This document shows, piece after piece, positions 8,773-18,079 of a stretch of 64,000 bases of DNA. A program made the position numbers and the translations under genes. The notes beneath the pieces were generated by a model. That model searched no databases. It was given only the letters and a program-made list of their open reading frames with translations, and was not told the origin of the DNA. Positions within the stretch are counted from its first letter, which is position 1, and the number at the start of each line of letters is the position of its first letter. Source of the stretch: DAITQM01 sp039794245 (GTDB taxonomy: Bacteria; Pseudomonadota; Gammaproteobacteria; Xanthomonadales; Wenzhouxiangellaceae); contig JBDIVS010000011.1 of the NCBI GenBank assembly GCA_039794245.1, forward strand, positions 1 to 64,000, written 5' to 3'.

Positions 8773-9918
8773 TCAGGTGCCGGGGGCGCGCTGCCACAGT
8801 CCGCCGGGCAGGTGAACGACCCGGCCTTCCAGTTCCAGGATCAGCAGCATGGACGAAAGTGCCGCGACGGTCAAACCCGAGCGCCCGGCCAGTTCGTCGA
8901 GCGGCGCCGGATCGGGGCCGAGCGCGGCCCACAGCCGGCGGTACTCGGGATCGTCGTGGCGACCCCCGGCGGCGGCCCGCCCGCCGGCGGGCGGGGGCGT
9001 ATTGTCCATGGCTTCAAGCCGGGCGCGCAATTGGCCGGCGAGGTGCCCGGCCTGGTCTGCAACGCCGGCGAGCACTGCGGCGCTGTCGCCGGCGAGGTGC
9101 GCCCCGTCGCGGATCAATTGATGGCAGCCCTTCGCCAGCGCGTGGTCGATGGAACCGGGTACGGCGAAGACTTCGCGCCCCTGTTCTGCGGCGTGGCGGG
9201 CAGTGATCAGCGAACCGCTTTTGATCCCGGCCTCGACGACGACGACGGCCAGCGACAGGCCACTGATGATCCGGTTGCGGGCCGGGAAATGGCCGGCGAG
9301 CGGCGGCGCACCGAGCGGCAGTTCGGAGACCAGTGCGCCGTGCTGGACGATGCGGCGCGCCAGTTCGAGGTGGCGGGCCGGATAGACCCGGTCGGCGCCG
9401 GTGCCGAGCACGGCGATCGTCCATCCCCCGGCATCCAGCGCCGCGTCGTGCGCTGCGGCGTCGATGCCGGCGGCCAGGCCGCTGGTGATCGTCATGCCAC
9501 CGGCGGCCAGTTCCCGGGCGAAGCGGCGGGCGTGTGCCACCCCGCCGGCACTGGCGTTACGGCTGCCGACGATCGCGATCTGCGCGGTGAAGAGGATCCC
9601 TGGATCGCCGGCAACGAACAACGCCGCCGGGGCGCCGGGGCATTCGGCAAGTTGCGGCGGGTAGGCCGGATCGGTAAATACGATCAAGTGGTGGTGCTCG
9701 GTGGCGAGCCACTCGAGATCGGCGGCGAGGACCTCGGGGGGCGGGTGGAGGAGCGAGTGCCGGCACGCTGCCGGGAGGGCACTGTCGCCCGCGGCAGCGG
9801 CTTCGAACAAGGCCTCGATGCCGCCGTAGTGCTCGACCGCCCGGCGCAGGCCGCGGCCGCCGAGTTCGCGGTTGCGCAGGGCGATCAGCCAGCGTTCGGC
9901 TTCATCCCAGTGCGGCAT
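8773..9918 (-). CDS. dprA: DNA-processing protein DprA (Smf)
   Basis: DprA binds incoming single-stranded DNA and loads RecA during natural transformation. The 381-residue protein has the SAM-like N-terminal region, the Rossmann fold core (AIVGSRNAS, TSGLAAGIDAAAH, VLGTGADRVYPARH, ARNRIISGLS, SGSLITARHAAEQGREVFAVPG) and a C-terminal winged-helix-like DML1 domain (about residues 320-375). A Pro/Gly/Ala-rich linker lies near residues 305-325. It follows the LysM gene by 31 bases and precedes topA by 40, the usual order. Competence itself cannot be concluded, since dprA is widespread. Confidence 0.95.
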   Translation of the reverse strand: MPHWDEAERWLIALRNRELGGRGLRRAVEHYGGIEALFEAAAAGDSALPAACRHSLLHPPPEVLAADLEWLATEHHHLIVFTDPAYPPQLAECPGAPAALFVAGDPGILFTAQIAIVGSRNASAGGVAHARRFARELAAGGMTITSGLAAGIDAAAHDAALDAGGWTIAVLGTGADRVYPARHLELARRIVQHGALVSELPLGAPPLAGHFPARNRIISGLSLAVVVVEAGIKSGSLITARHAAEQGREVFAVPGSIDHALAKGCHQLIRDGAHLAGDSAAVLAGVADQAGHLAGQLRARLEAMDNTPPPAGGRAAAGGRHDDPEYRRLWAALGPDPAPLDELAGRSGLTVAALSSMLLILELEGRVVHLPGGLWQRAPGT

Positions 9919-9949
9919 GCGGCAAGGCGATGTGACTCAGGCCGCACCG

Positions 9950-11197
9950 CTACAAGCGGGCCGCAGGGTGCCTGAGATGATCGCCTTCCTGGATCTCCTT
10001 GCCGCCGCCCATGACCAGGGCATAGCTGACGTGTTCGAAGCTGCGGAAGACCATGATCTGCGCTTCGTACTCGGCGGGCAGCGTCACGGTGCCGGTAACG
10101 CCGCGGATCGGGATCGCCGGCGGATTGACGTTGTCCTGGATCTTCTCGCCCGGCTGGAACACCGCGAAGGTGTGCCCCGGCTCGATCCCTTCGCTTTGGC
10201 CGATATTCAGCGCCGCGATATTGGGTTGCCCGGCATATTCGTGCCGGTCGTCGAGCGCCAGGATGCGGGCCCGCTCCGGCACATGATCCGGGGCACGCGG
10301 CAGAAAATGGGTGTCGTAGGCGAATTGCTCGACCGGCAAGATGCGGTCTCCGGCCCGCACTTCGCGGCGGCCGCTCAAGATTTCCAAAGTCGAGACCTCG
10401 CCGCTTTTGAGCACCCGGGCGCGGCCGATTTCCCACAACTCGACCCCGATCACCTTGCCGCGCATGCCGCCGATCGACTGCGCCCAGCGCCAGACCATCG
10501 GCCGCTCGCTTTCGTCGTGCGGTGCCGTGCGCCAGCGTGGCAGATCGCGCGCCTTGCTCTCGCGGTGCTTGCGCTCGCCTTTGCTGGTGAAGCGGTCGCG
10601 GTAGATGAAATTGGTCCGGGCGATCACCACCTCGTCGCCTTCGGCCGCCACCAGGCCGCGGGCATAGGTCTCATCGCCGATCTTGGCGTAGGTGCGGCGC
10701 TCGGCGTTGTCGACGATATAGGGTAGATTCTCGTAGGCGGCTTCGTCGAGGATCCGCGGATAACGCAGAAAATGCTCGATCGCATCGAGCGGCACGGTCG
10801 AAATGGCCTCGTCGGCAGGCAGTTCGCGAACCCGCGGCGCGAGCCGGGTTTCACCGGGACTCAGCGCCAGGCGCGCTTCGCCGCCGACATAGACCAGGCT
10901 GATCACGTCACCGGGATAGATCAGGTGCGGGTTGGCGATCTGCGGGTTGACCTGCCAGATGGCCGGCCATTCCCAGGGGTGGCGCAAAAAGCGCGCCGCG
11001 ATATCCCACAACGTGTCGCCTTTTTCGACGACGTACCGTTCCGGGTGATCGGCGCGCAGCGGGCTTTCCTGGGCAAACAGCACAAAGGCCGCGGCGATCA
11101 ATGCCAGCATGGCCAGGCGGCTCGGCCACGTGCCCTTCGCTCCGGCGCGGTCCGCCGCAACGGTTCGGGATGATCTGAGGGTGAGCTTGCTCATCAT
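9950..11197 (-). CDS. LysM-domain envelope protein upstream of dprA
   Basis: A 415-residue protein with a signal or anchor segment at residues 26-45 followed by one LysM domain (about residues 55-105: YVVEKGDTLWDIAARFL ... QIANPHLIYPGDVISL). The remaining 300 residues form a conserved region found in gammaproteobacterial homologues encoded next to dprA. LysM binds the glycan of peptidoglycan, so it probably acts in the periplasm at the cell wall. The ATG at 11197 follows CAGGACGAG at suitable spacing. It is divergent from def across a 194-base gap. Confidence 0.88.
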   Translation of the reverse strand: MMSKLTLRSSRTVAADRAGAKGTWPSRLAMLALIAAAFVLFAQESPLRADHPERYVVEKGDTLWDIAARFLRHPWEWPAIWQVNPQIANPHLIYPGDVISLVYVGGEARLALSPGETRLAPRVRELPADEAISTVPLDAIEHFLRYPRILDEAAYENLPYIVDNAERRTYAKIGDETYARGLVAAEGDEVVIARTNFIYRDRFTSKGERKHRESKARDLPRWRTAPHDESERPMVWRWAQSIGGMRGKVIGVELWEIGRARVLKSGEVSTLEILSGRREVRAGDRILPVEQFAYDTHFLPRAPDHVPERARILALDDRHEYAGQPNIAALNIGQSEGIEPGHTFAVFQPGEKIQDNVNPPAIPIRGVTGTVTLPAEYEAQIMVFRSFEHVSYALVMGGGKEIQEGDHLRHPAARL

Positions 11198-11391
11198 GAC
11201 TCGTCCTGTCCCCATGCCGCATGGTGCGGCGCGCTGTGTGTGGTTCCCGCCGGCCACTGCCGCGGGCGGCCTCTCCCGGCCGCGGCCTGCCATCCGCTGG
11301 CAGCGCACGCCGGCTGGTCGTATCATAAACAGATTCGAGGAAAAACGCACGTTTGCGGCAGAAAGTTCATTGACAACATGATCAATTCGCG

Positions 11392-11916
11392 ATGACTCAC
11401 CTGACCATATTAGAGTTTCCGGATCCCCGCCTGCGCACCATCGCCCACCCGGTCGAGCGGTTCGACGCGGCACTTCACCGGCTGCTCGAAGATCTGTTCG
11501 AGACGATGTACGCGGCGCGCGGCATCGGCCTGGCGGCGACTCAGGTCAACGTCCACCAGCGGTTGCTGGTGGCCGATGTCAGCGACACGCATGACCAGCC
11601 GCTGGCCCTGATCAATCCGGAAATCACCGCGCGCCACGGCACGACCGAATGCCAGGAAGGCTGCCTGTCGGTGCCGGGCTACTATGCCAAGGTTAAGCGC
11701 GCCGCGGCAATCCACGTCAGGGCCAAGGACCGTGATGGCCGGGCGTTCGAGCTCGACGCCGAAGGGCTGCTGGCGGTCTGTATCCAGCACGAGATCGATC
11801 ACCTCGACGGCAAGCTGTTCGTCGATTACCTCTCGGCGCTGAAGCGCCAGCGGCTGGAAAAAAAATGGGAGCGGCTGCAAAAAGCACCGCCGGCAGATCG
11901 CCGCGCCGTGTTGTAA
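11392..11916 (+). CDS. def: Peptide deformylase
   Basis: Def removes the formyl group from nascent N-terminal methionine. The 174-residue product has all three motifs: GIGLAATQV (residues 44-52), EGCLSVPG with metal ligand Cys91, and HEIDH (133-137) with the two histidine ligands and the catalytic glutamate. Length and motifs match type 1 deformylases. It heads a plus-strand run in which fmt starts on the base after its stop codon. Confidence 0.97.
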   Translation: MTHLTILEFPDPRLRTIAHPVERFDAALHRLLEDLFETMYAARGIGLAATQVNVHQRLLVADVSDTHDQPLALINPEITARHGTTECQEGCLSVPGYYAKVKRAAAIHVRAKDRDGRAFELDAEGLLAVCIQHEIDHLDGKLFVDYLSALKRQRLEKKWERLQKAPPADRRAVL

Positions 11917-12861
11917 ATGGTTTCCGCTCCCACCACGGCGGCCGGGTCACTCAAACTGATTTTCGCCGGCTCGCCCGACTTCGCCAGCCCGGCGCTCGAA
12001 GCGCTGCACCGGGCCGGCCACTCGATCAGCGCGGTACTGACCCAGCCCGACCGGCCGGCCGGTCGCGGCCGCCGTCTCAAGCCGCCGGCGGTCAAGGCAA
12101 CGGCGAGCCGACTCGGGCTCGAGGTCTTCCAGCCGGAAAAGCTCACCGGCGATGCGCTGTACGCTGAACTTCACGCCCGCGCCCCGGATCTTCTGATCGT
12201 CGCCGCCTACGGCCTGCTGCTGCCGCAGCGCTGGCTCGATCTCGCCCGCCACGGCGCCTGGAACATCCACGCCTCGCTGCTGCCGCGCTGGCGCGGTGCG
12301 GCGCCAATCCAGCGGGCGATCGCCGCCGGCGACCGGCAAAGTGGCGTGACGATCATGCAGATGACGTGCGGTCTCGACCGCGGCCCGATTCTGGCGCAGC
12401 GGGTGATCGAGTTGGCCGCCGACGAAACCGGCGGCAGCCTGCACGACCGTCTCGCCGCGCTCGGTGCCGAACTGATCTGCGAGACGGCCGGCGCCCTGGC
12501 CGCCGGCCGGCCGCCGGTGGCCGTGCCGCAGGACGACAGCCGGGCTTGTTACGCCGGTAAAATCTCCAAAGCCGAAGCGCGGCTGGATTTCAACCGCCCG
12601 GCGGCCGAACTCGAAAGGCTGATCCGCGCCTTCGATCCGATCCCCGGATGCTGGACCGAAATCGACGGCCAGCGGCTGACGATCTGGCGTGCCGCCGCCC
12701 TGCCGGCAACCGGATCGGCGCCGCCCGGCAGCCGGCTGCCCGCCCCGCCGGGGCACTATGTGATCGCCTGCAACCCAGGGTCACTTTCACTCCTCGAGGT
12801 ACAGCCGGCCGGGCGACGGCGGATGGCCGCCGCCGATTGGCGGCGGGCGTTCGACCGGTGA
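11917..12861 (+). CDS. fmt: Methionyl-tRNA formyltransferase
   Basis: Fmt formylates Met-tRNAfMet using 10-formyl-THF. The 314-residue protein has the formyltransferase domain with FAGSPDFASPALEAL, TQPDRPAGRGR, VAAYGLLLP, the catalytic NIHASLLPRWRGAAPIQRAI segment and LDRGPIL, followed by the C-terminal OB-like domain from about residue 205. The ATG directly abuts the def stop codon, and its own TGA overlaps the rsmB GTG, so the genes are translationally coupled. Def and Fmt act at opposite ends of the same formylation cycle. Confidence 0.97.
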   Translation: MVSAPTTAAGSLKLIFAGSPDFASPALEALHRAGHSISAVLTQPDRPAGRGRRLKPPAVKATASRLGLEVFQPEKLTGDALYAELHARAPDLLIVAAYGLLLPQRWLDLARHGAWNIHASLLPRWRGAAPIQRAIAAGDRQSGVTIMQMTCGLDRGPILAQRVIELAADETGGSLHDRLAALGAELICETAGALAAGRPPVAVPQDDSRACYAGKISKAEARLDFNRPAAELERLIRAFDPIPGCWTEIDGQRLTIWRAAALPATGSAPPGSRLPAPPGHYVIACNPGSLSLLEVQPAGRRRMAAADWRRAFDR

Positions 12862-14222
12862 GAGCAAAACGCCGCGCCCCGCATCCGGTGCCGGGGGCGC
12901 TGCCGCGGGCCGTTGCGGTCCGGGTGTTGCTGCGGATACTCAACCAGCGCGCCGCGCTCGACCCGGCACTGGCCGCCGAAAGCAAGATCCTGGCCGATTC
13001 CCGTGACCTGGCGCTCGGCCAGCGGCTGGTTTACGGCGCACTTCGCCACTGGGCAGCGCTTGACTGGCTGGCCAACGGCCTCATCGATCGCCCGCCGGCG
13101 AAGCGCCGAGCCGAAATCCTGGCTCTGCTGGCCGTCGGACTCCAGCAGTTGTGGCGCGAGTCGATGCCCGAGCATGCCGTCGTGCACGCCACGGTCGCGG
13201 CAGCCGACCTCCTTGGCATCCCGTGGGCGAAAGGCATCATCAATGCCTGCCTCAGACGCTGGCTCCGGGAACGCGACGAATGGCTGATGCAACTTTCGGC
13301 GACCCCGGCGCGCTATGGCCTGCCCGAAGCGTGGTGTCGGCGCCTGGCCGCCGATTGGCCCGCCGATTGGGAGGCGATCCTCGCCGCTCAGCACCAGCCG
13401 CCGCCGCTGGCGCTTCGGGTCAATCTGTCGCGGTTGACCCGACGGGATTATCTCGATCTACTGGAAGGCGCCGCCTTGCCGACCCTGCCGCCCGATCCGG
13501 ATTGGCCGGCATCGGCGGTGCTGCTCGCCGCTGCCGTCCCCGTTGATCGCCTGCCGGGTTTTGCCGAGGGGCTGGTCTCGGTGCAGGACGCAGCGGCGCA
13601 ATTTGCCCCCGAAGCGCTGGCCGTAGCCCCGGGGCTACGCGTGCTCGATGCTTGTGCCGCCCCTGGCGGCAAGACCGCGCACCTGCTCGAAGCGACTGGC
13701 GGCCGGCTCGAACTCATCGCCGTCGAACGTGACCCCGGACGCGCCGCCATGCTTCGTGAAAATCTCGAGCGCTTGCGCCTGTCATGCGCGATCCAGATCG
13801 CCGACGCCGCCTGCCCCGCTACCTGGTGGGACGGCCGGCCATTCGACCGGATCCTCATCGATGCGCCGTGCAGCGCCTCCGGCGTCGCCCGCCGCCACCC
13901 CGATATTCCCTGGCGCCGGGACGAGGCCGGCCTCGCCCGCGTCGAGGCGGCGCAGGCCGCCCTGCTCGCCGCGTTGTGGCCTCTGCTCAAGCCCGGCGGT
14001 ATGCTGGTCTATGTCACCTGCGCGCTGTCCGATGCCGAAAACGACCGCCAAATCGAAGCCCTGCTCGCCGGCGGCGTGCCGCTGGCCGTCTCGCCGCTGC
14101 CCGCGTGGGGGCGGGCCCGGCGCGCTGGCCGGCAGTTTCTGCCCGGCGAGCACGGCATGGATGGCTTTTACTATGCGCGCCTTAAGCGCCATCTTGTTAC
14201 TGAGCCTGCTCGCCGCCTGTGA
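12858..14222 (+). CDS. rsmB: 16S rRNA m5C967 methyltransferase RsmB
   Basis: RsmB (Sun/Fmu) methylates C967 of 16S rRNA with SAM. From a GTG start overlapping the fmt stop (GTGA) the product is 454 residues. An N-terminal NusB-like RNA-binding domain spans roughly residues 15-140. The methyltransferase core has motif I VLDACAAPGGKTAHLLE, the motif IV cysteine in DAPCSASGVARRHPDI, and the nucleophile region PGGMLVYVTCALSDAEND. The 3' end overlaps the DUF4390 gene by about 50 bases. This is the typical gammaproteobacterial order. Confidence 0.95.
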   Translation: MRAKRRAPHPVPGALPRAVAVRVLLRILNQRAALDPALAAESKILADSRDLALGQRLVYGALRHWAALDWLANGLIDRPPAKRRAEILALLAVGLQQLWRESMPEHAVVHATVAAADLLGIPWAKGIINACLRRWLRERDEWLMQLSATPARYGLPEAWCRRLAADWPADWEAILAAQHQPPPLALRVNLSRLTRRDYLDLLEGAALPTLPPDPDWPASAVLLAAAVPVDRLPGFAEGLVSVQDAAAQFAPEALAVAPGLRVLDACAAPGGKTAHLLEATGGRLELIAVERDPGRAAMLRENLERLRLSCAIQIADAACPATWWDGRPFDRILIDAPCSASGVARRHPDIPWRRDEAGLARVEAAQAALLAALWPLLKPGGMLVYVTCALSDAENDRQIEALLAGGVPLAVSPLPAWGRARRAGRQFLPGEHGMDGFYYARLKRHLVTEPARRL

Positions 14223-14736
14223 TGCCGAGCGGCCGGCCGGCGGTCACCTGCAACTGACCGGCGGTGCGGTGCGCGCGGCGGCCGCCGGCGGCATCGACAT
14301 CGTCGCCGGGCTCGACCTCCAACTCAGCGACACGGCGAGCGAGGCGGTGCAGCAAGGTCTCGAATTGACGCTCGCCGCCGAGGCCCGGGTCGGACGCCGC
14401 CACCCCGGCTGGGCGTGGCAGGTTTACGCCCGGCGCTTCGAATGGAAAATCGCCTACCTGCCGCTCAGCCGCCGCTACCGGCTGCTGACCCCGGACGGCC
14501 GGACCGCGACCTACGCCCGCTGGCGCCACCTCACGACGGCGCTGGCCGAACCGCTGCCGTTAACCCTAGACTGGCACCCCGAAACCGGCGACCCGGCCGT
14601 CTATCAAGTTCAGTTCAAAGCCTGGCTGGACCGCCAGAAACTGCCCTCGCCGCTGCGCCTGCCCGCCTTGTTTTCGCGTGACTGGCAGCATGCCAGCGGC
14701 TGGTCCACCTGGGTCTGGCAGGGAGGCAGCGGCTGA
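14173..14736 (+). CDS. DUF4390 lipoprotein
   Basis: A 187-residue protein. The start chosen (ATG at 14173) gives a short lipoprotein signal with lipobox LAAC at residues 13-16, so it should be lipid-anchored in the envelope. The rest is predicted beta-rich and contains RFEWKIAYLPLSRRYRL and the terminal DWQHASGWSTWVW string of DUF4390. The family is nearly always encoded between rsmB and the NtrY-like kinase in Gammaproteobacteria, as here. Function is unknown; the context suggests a link to the sensor kinase that overlaps its stop codon. Confidence 0.82.
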   Translation: MRALSAILLLSLLAACDAERPAGGHLQLTGGAVRAAAAGGIDIVAGLDLQLSDTASEAVQQGLELTLAAEARVGRRHPGWAWQVYARRFEWKIAYLPLSRRYRLLTPDGRTATYARWRHLTTALAEPLPLTLDWHPETGDPAVYQVQFKAWLDRQKLPSPLRLPALFSRDWQHASGWSTWVWQGGSG

Positions 14737-16853
14737 TGAGCGGCGAGTTGCGCCGCTGGCTGTTCGGCCGGCTGCCGCTGCTCGCGGTCGCCGCCGCCGT
14801 GCTCGCCGCCTTGCTGCTGGTGGCCGACGTGCAATCGGAAGGCGGCCGGCTGGGGCGGTTGAATATCTGGATTTTCGTGCTGACCGCGCTTGCGCTGCTC
14901 GCCTTGCTGACCGCCATCGGCAGCCAGATCCTACGCCTTTACCGCCAAGTCCGGCGCGGCGAGCCGGGGGCACGGATGGCGCGCCGGCTAGTCCTGTTGA
15001 TGCTGACCCTGGCCCTGCCGCCGGTGTTGATCGTTTATTTCTTTTCCCTCGAGTTTCTGAACACCACGATCGCCGGCTGGTTCGACATCGACACCGAAAG
15101 CGCCCTCGAAAACAGCCTCGAGATCGGCCAGTGGTACCTCGAACAAAACGTGCTCGACGCCCATGACCAGACACAGCGCCTGGCCGCCGAGTTGGCCGCC
15201 ATCGACGATGCGGCCTGGTTCGAAACCCTGCTCGATCGCCTGGCCGGCCGCGGTCCGATCGAACTTGCGGTGCTCGACGACAGCGGCGAAGTCGCGACCA
15301 GTGCCAGCCTCTCGGCCGACCTGACGATCGACCGGCCGGGTAATTTTGCGCTGCTCCAGGCCCGCGAGTCGGGCAGCTACACCGCCGCCGAACCGGATGG
15401 CACAGGCGGGCTCAAAATCCGCGCCCTGCGCCAGCTCGACGAACGGCGCAGCGGCCGGCCGCCGCGCCTGGTACAGGCGATTTACCCGCTGCCGGCGGAG
15501 TTGACCTCGCGGATGAGCCGGATCGAGCAGGTGTATTACCGGCAAAAAACCAACGATTACCTGCGCCAGGCCCTGACCCGCAGTTTCATCCTGATCCTGA
15601 CACTGGTTCTGGCGCTCACCGTGCTGCTCGCCATGCTGCTCGGCATCGGCGCCGCCAAACGGCTGGTCAAACCGCTGACCGATCTGGCCGGCGCCGCCGG
15701 CGATATCGCCGGCGGGCGTTTTTCGCGGCGCGTCGAAATCACCGGCAGCGACGAGCTCGCTTTTCTCGGCCGCGCCTTCAACCAAATGGGTGCCAACCTG
15801 GCCGCCGGCCGCGCCGCACTCGAAGCCGAAAGGCAAAATCTCGAAACCCTGCTGGCCCGGCTGTCGGCCGGGGTCATCGCCATCGACGCCGCAGGGCGCC
15901 TGACACTTTGCAACACCAGCGCCGCGGCGATCCTCGGCAGCGACCTCAAGCCGCACCTCGATCACCCGCTTGCCGGCCTGGCTGTAACCGACCCGGCCCT
16001 CGAACCGCTGATCGCCGCGATCGCCGCCCACCTCGACCCGCCGCGTGACTGGCGCAGCGAAGTGGCGATCCACCGCCCCGGACAAAAACCCCTGGCGCTG
16101 GTCATCCGCGGCGCGCCGTTGCCCACCGCCGCCGGCGGCCACGTCGTCGTGTTCGATGACGTGACGATCCTGACCGAGGCGCAACGCGAGGCGGCGTGGG
16201 CCGAAGTGGCGCGCCGCCTGGCCCACGAGGTCAAAAATCCGCTGACCCCGATCCGCCTGGCCGCCGAGCGGCTGGCGATGAAGCTGAAAAGCCTGTTGCC
16301 CGAGAACGAACGGGCGGTGCTCGACAAGACGACCCGCACGATCATCGCCCAGGTCGATGCTTTGCGCGCCATGGTCAATACCTTCGGCGATTACGCCCAG
16401 GCCGGCAAGGTCGAACCCCAGGTCGTGCGCCTCGACGAGATCGTCACCAGTGTCCAGGCACTCTACGAAGGCGGCGGGGCGCTCGCCGTGACCCTCGACC
16501 TGCCCGCCGCGCCGGCACCCTATCACGGCGATCCGGTACGGCTCAGGCAGATGTTGCTCAACTTGTTGCAAAATGCCAAAGAAGCCGGCGCCGGTCGCGT
16601 CCATATCGAGCTGCGTCGCCAGGCCCACGGCTATCGCCTGCTCATCGGCGACGACGGTCCGGGGTTCCCGGCGCTCGCGGTCGAGCGGATTTTCGAGCCT
16701 TATGTAACAACCAAAGAACGCGGCAGCGGCCTCGGCCTGGCGATCGTCCGGCGCATCGTCGAAGAGCACGGCGGCCGGGTCAGCGTCGAAAACAACGGCG
16801 GCGCGCAGGTCTTGATCGAGCTGCCCGATTCGGTTAATTTGAACGTCGCATAA
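14736..16853 (+). CDS. ntrY: NtrY-like membrane sensor histidine kinase
   Basis: The 705-residue protein has four membrane helices (about residues 10-32, 42-65, 84-106 and 288-312). They bracket an extracytoplasmic sensor region (about 110-285). A HAMP domain follows (313-365), then a PAS domain (370-475), HisKA with His497 in RRLAHEVKNPLTPIRL, and HATPase_c with N, G1 and G2 boxes (NLLQNAKEAG, DDGPGF, GSGLGLAIVRRIVEEHGG). This is the NtrY architecture, tied to nitrogen or redox control in other bacteria. ATG and the preceding TGA overlap. The usual downstream partner regulator NtrX is absent; minus-strand genes follow. Confidence 0.88.
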   Translation: MSGELRRWLFGRLPLLAVAAAVLAALLLVADVQSEGGRLGRLNIWIFVLTALALLALLTAIGSQILRLYRQVRRGEPGARMARRLVLLMLTLALPPVLIVYFFSLEFLNTTIAGWFDIDTESALENSLEIGQWYLEQNVLDAHDQTQRLAAELAAIDDAAWFETLLDRLAGRGPIELAVLDDSGEVATSASLSADLTIDRPGNFALLQARESGSYTAAEPDGTGGLKIRALRQLDERRSGRPPRLVQAIYPLPAELTSRMSRIEQVYYRQKTNDYLRQALTRSFILILTLVLALTVLLAMLLGIGAAKRLVKPLTDLAGAAGDIAGGRFSRRVEITGSDELAFLGRAFNQMGANLAAGRAALEAERQNLETLLARLSAGVIAIDAAGRLTLCNTSAAAILGSDLKPHLDHPLAGLAVTDPALEPLIAAIAAHLDPPRDWRSEVAIHRPGQKPLALVIRGAPLPTAAGGHVVVFDDVTILTEAQREAAWAEVARRLAHEVKNPLTPIRLAAERLAMKLKSLLPENERAVLDKTTRTIIAQVDALRAMVNTFGDYAQAGKVEPQVVRLDEIVTSVQALYEGGGALAVTLDLPAAPAPYHGDPVRLRQMLLNLLQNAKEAGAGRVHIELRRQAHGYRLLIGDDGPGFPALAVERIFEPYVTTKERGSGLGLAIVRRIVEEHGGRVSVENNGGAQVLIELPDSVNLNVA

Positions 16854-16906
16854 CGACTCGGCTCGCCTCTCGTAGCGCGGCGAAATGGGCCTGACATTTG
16901 GTTGGG

Positions 16907-18079
16907 TTAACCCTCCAGCATCTGCGGCCGGCGGTAGAAATGGATGGCGGCGGCGGCGGCCAGCAGGGCGGCGGCGGTCGTCGCCGCGGCGGCGGCCAGG
17001 TGCCAGCCGGGGGCGATGATTTCGGCCCGGCTGGTCATCTGGATCAACAGCGCCTGGTTGAACAGCGGCACGGCCATCATCCACGCTTCGGGTTTGAGCG
17101 GGCTGATCGCCAGCCACAGGCTGGGCAAAAGCGGCACGAACATCAGAAATGACAGATACGTCTGCGCTTCGCGGAAGCTGCGACTGAAGGCCGCGGTCAG
17201 CGTTTGCAGGCCGACGGCGAGCAGGGCCACAGGAATCATCAGCACGAACATGACGAGTAGGGCCGGGGCGTGCAGATTGAAACGCACGCCGAGCTCGGCG
17301 ACCGGCAGAAACTGCATGCCGAGGCGGAACATCGCCAGCGTCAATGCCAGGGCGATGAGCGCAAACAGCAGCGTGGCCAGCATCTTGCCCGACGCAATCT
17401 GCCACACGGCAACCGGATTGAGCAACAACGGTTCGAGCGAGCGCCGTTCGCGTTCACCGGCGGTGATGTCGATCGCCAGGTACATGCCGCCGATGAACAC
17501 CGAGAGCATCACCAGATAGGGCAGCATCGCCAGGATCAGCGCGCCGCGGCTTTCGGGCGTCGATTGGTCGCGGAGTTGAACCTCGACCGGGCGCGCAATG
17601 CCCGGATCGATGCCGCGCAGCAGAAGGCGCTGCATGCCGCTCTGCGCTCCCCACGCTTCGAGCAGCGTGCGCGCCCGGCGCACCGCCTGTTCGGTGTCGC
17701 GCCGCGAACTGTCGTGCAGGATTTCGACGACGGCGGCAGCGCCGCTGCGCCACTGCGCCGGATACTCGCCGGGGATCCGGACGACCAGATCGACGCGGCG
17801 CTCGGCGATCGCCTGCTCGGGGTCGTCCGGCGCCGTCTCGACCACCACGCCCTGCCGTTTCAGCCAAGCGATCAGATTCGGCGCCGCGTCGGCGCCAGCG
17901 ACCGGCAGTTTGAGTTCCTGCCCGGCCTTGTCGGCCTCGCGCGAAATTACGATGCCGAGGATCAGCGCGAACAGCAGCGGCCCGAACATCGCGCCGAAGA
18001 CCAGCGACGAGAGCAAGGTCCGCCGGTCGCGGAGATTTTCGCGGACTTCCTTGCCGAAGACGATGCGCCACGCCTTCAT
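16907..18079 (-). CDS. ABC-2 type permease (NatB-like)
   Basis: A 390-residue membrane protein beginning MKAWRIVFGKEVRENLRD. It has one N-terminal helix (about residues 22-45), a long extracytoplasmic segment (50-200) and five or six C-terminal helices, the layout of NatB/YhaP-type ABC-2 exporters. The string ITAGERERRSLEPLLLNPV is the conserved cytoplasmic loop. The ATG overlaps the stop of the ATPase gene (ATGA), so the two are coupled. NatAB of Bacillus exports Na+; the substrate here is unknown. Confidence 0.88.
   Translation of the reverse strand: MKAWRIVFGKEVRENLRDRRTLLSSLVFGAMFGPLLFALILGIVISREADKAGQELKLPVAGADAAPNLIAWLKRQGVVVETAPDDPEQAIAERRVDLVVRIPGEYPAQWRSGAAAVVEILHDSSRRDTEQAVRRARTLLEAWGAQSGMQRLLLRGIDPGIARPVEVQLRDQSTPESRGALILAMLPYLVMLSVFIGGMYLAIDITAGERERRSLEPLLLNPVAVWQIASGKMLATLLFALIALALTLAMFRLGMQFLPVAELGVRFNLHAPALLVMFVLMIPVALLAVGLQTLTAAFSRSFREAQTYLSFLMFVPLLPSLWLAISPLKPEAWMMAVPLFNQALLIQMTSRAEIIAPGWHLAAAAATTAAALLAAAAAIHFYRRPQMLEG

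Noticed and set aside
14988..17405. 805-residue minus-strand frame
   Set aside because: It is antisense to the NtrY-like kinase, whose domains are complete; long antisense frames are expected at this GC content.
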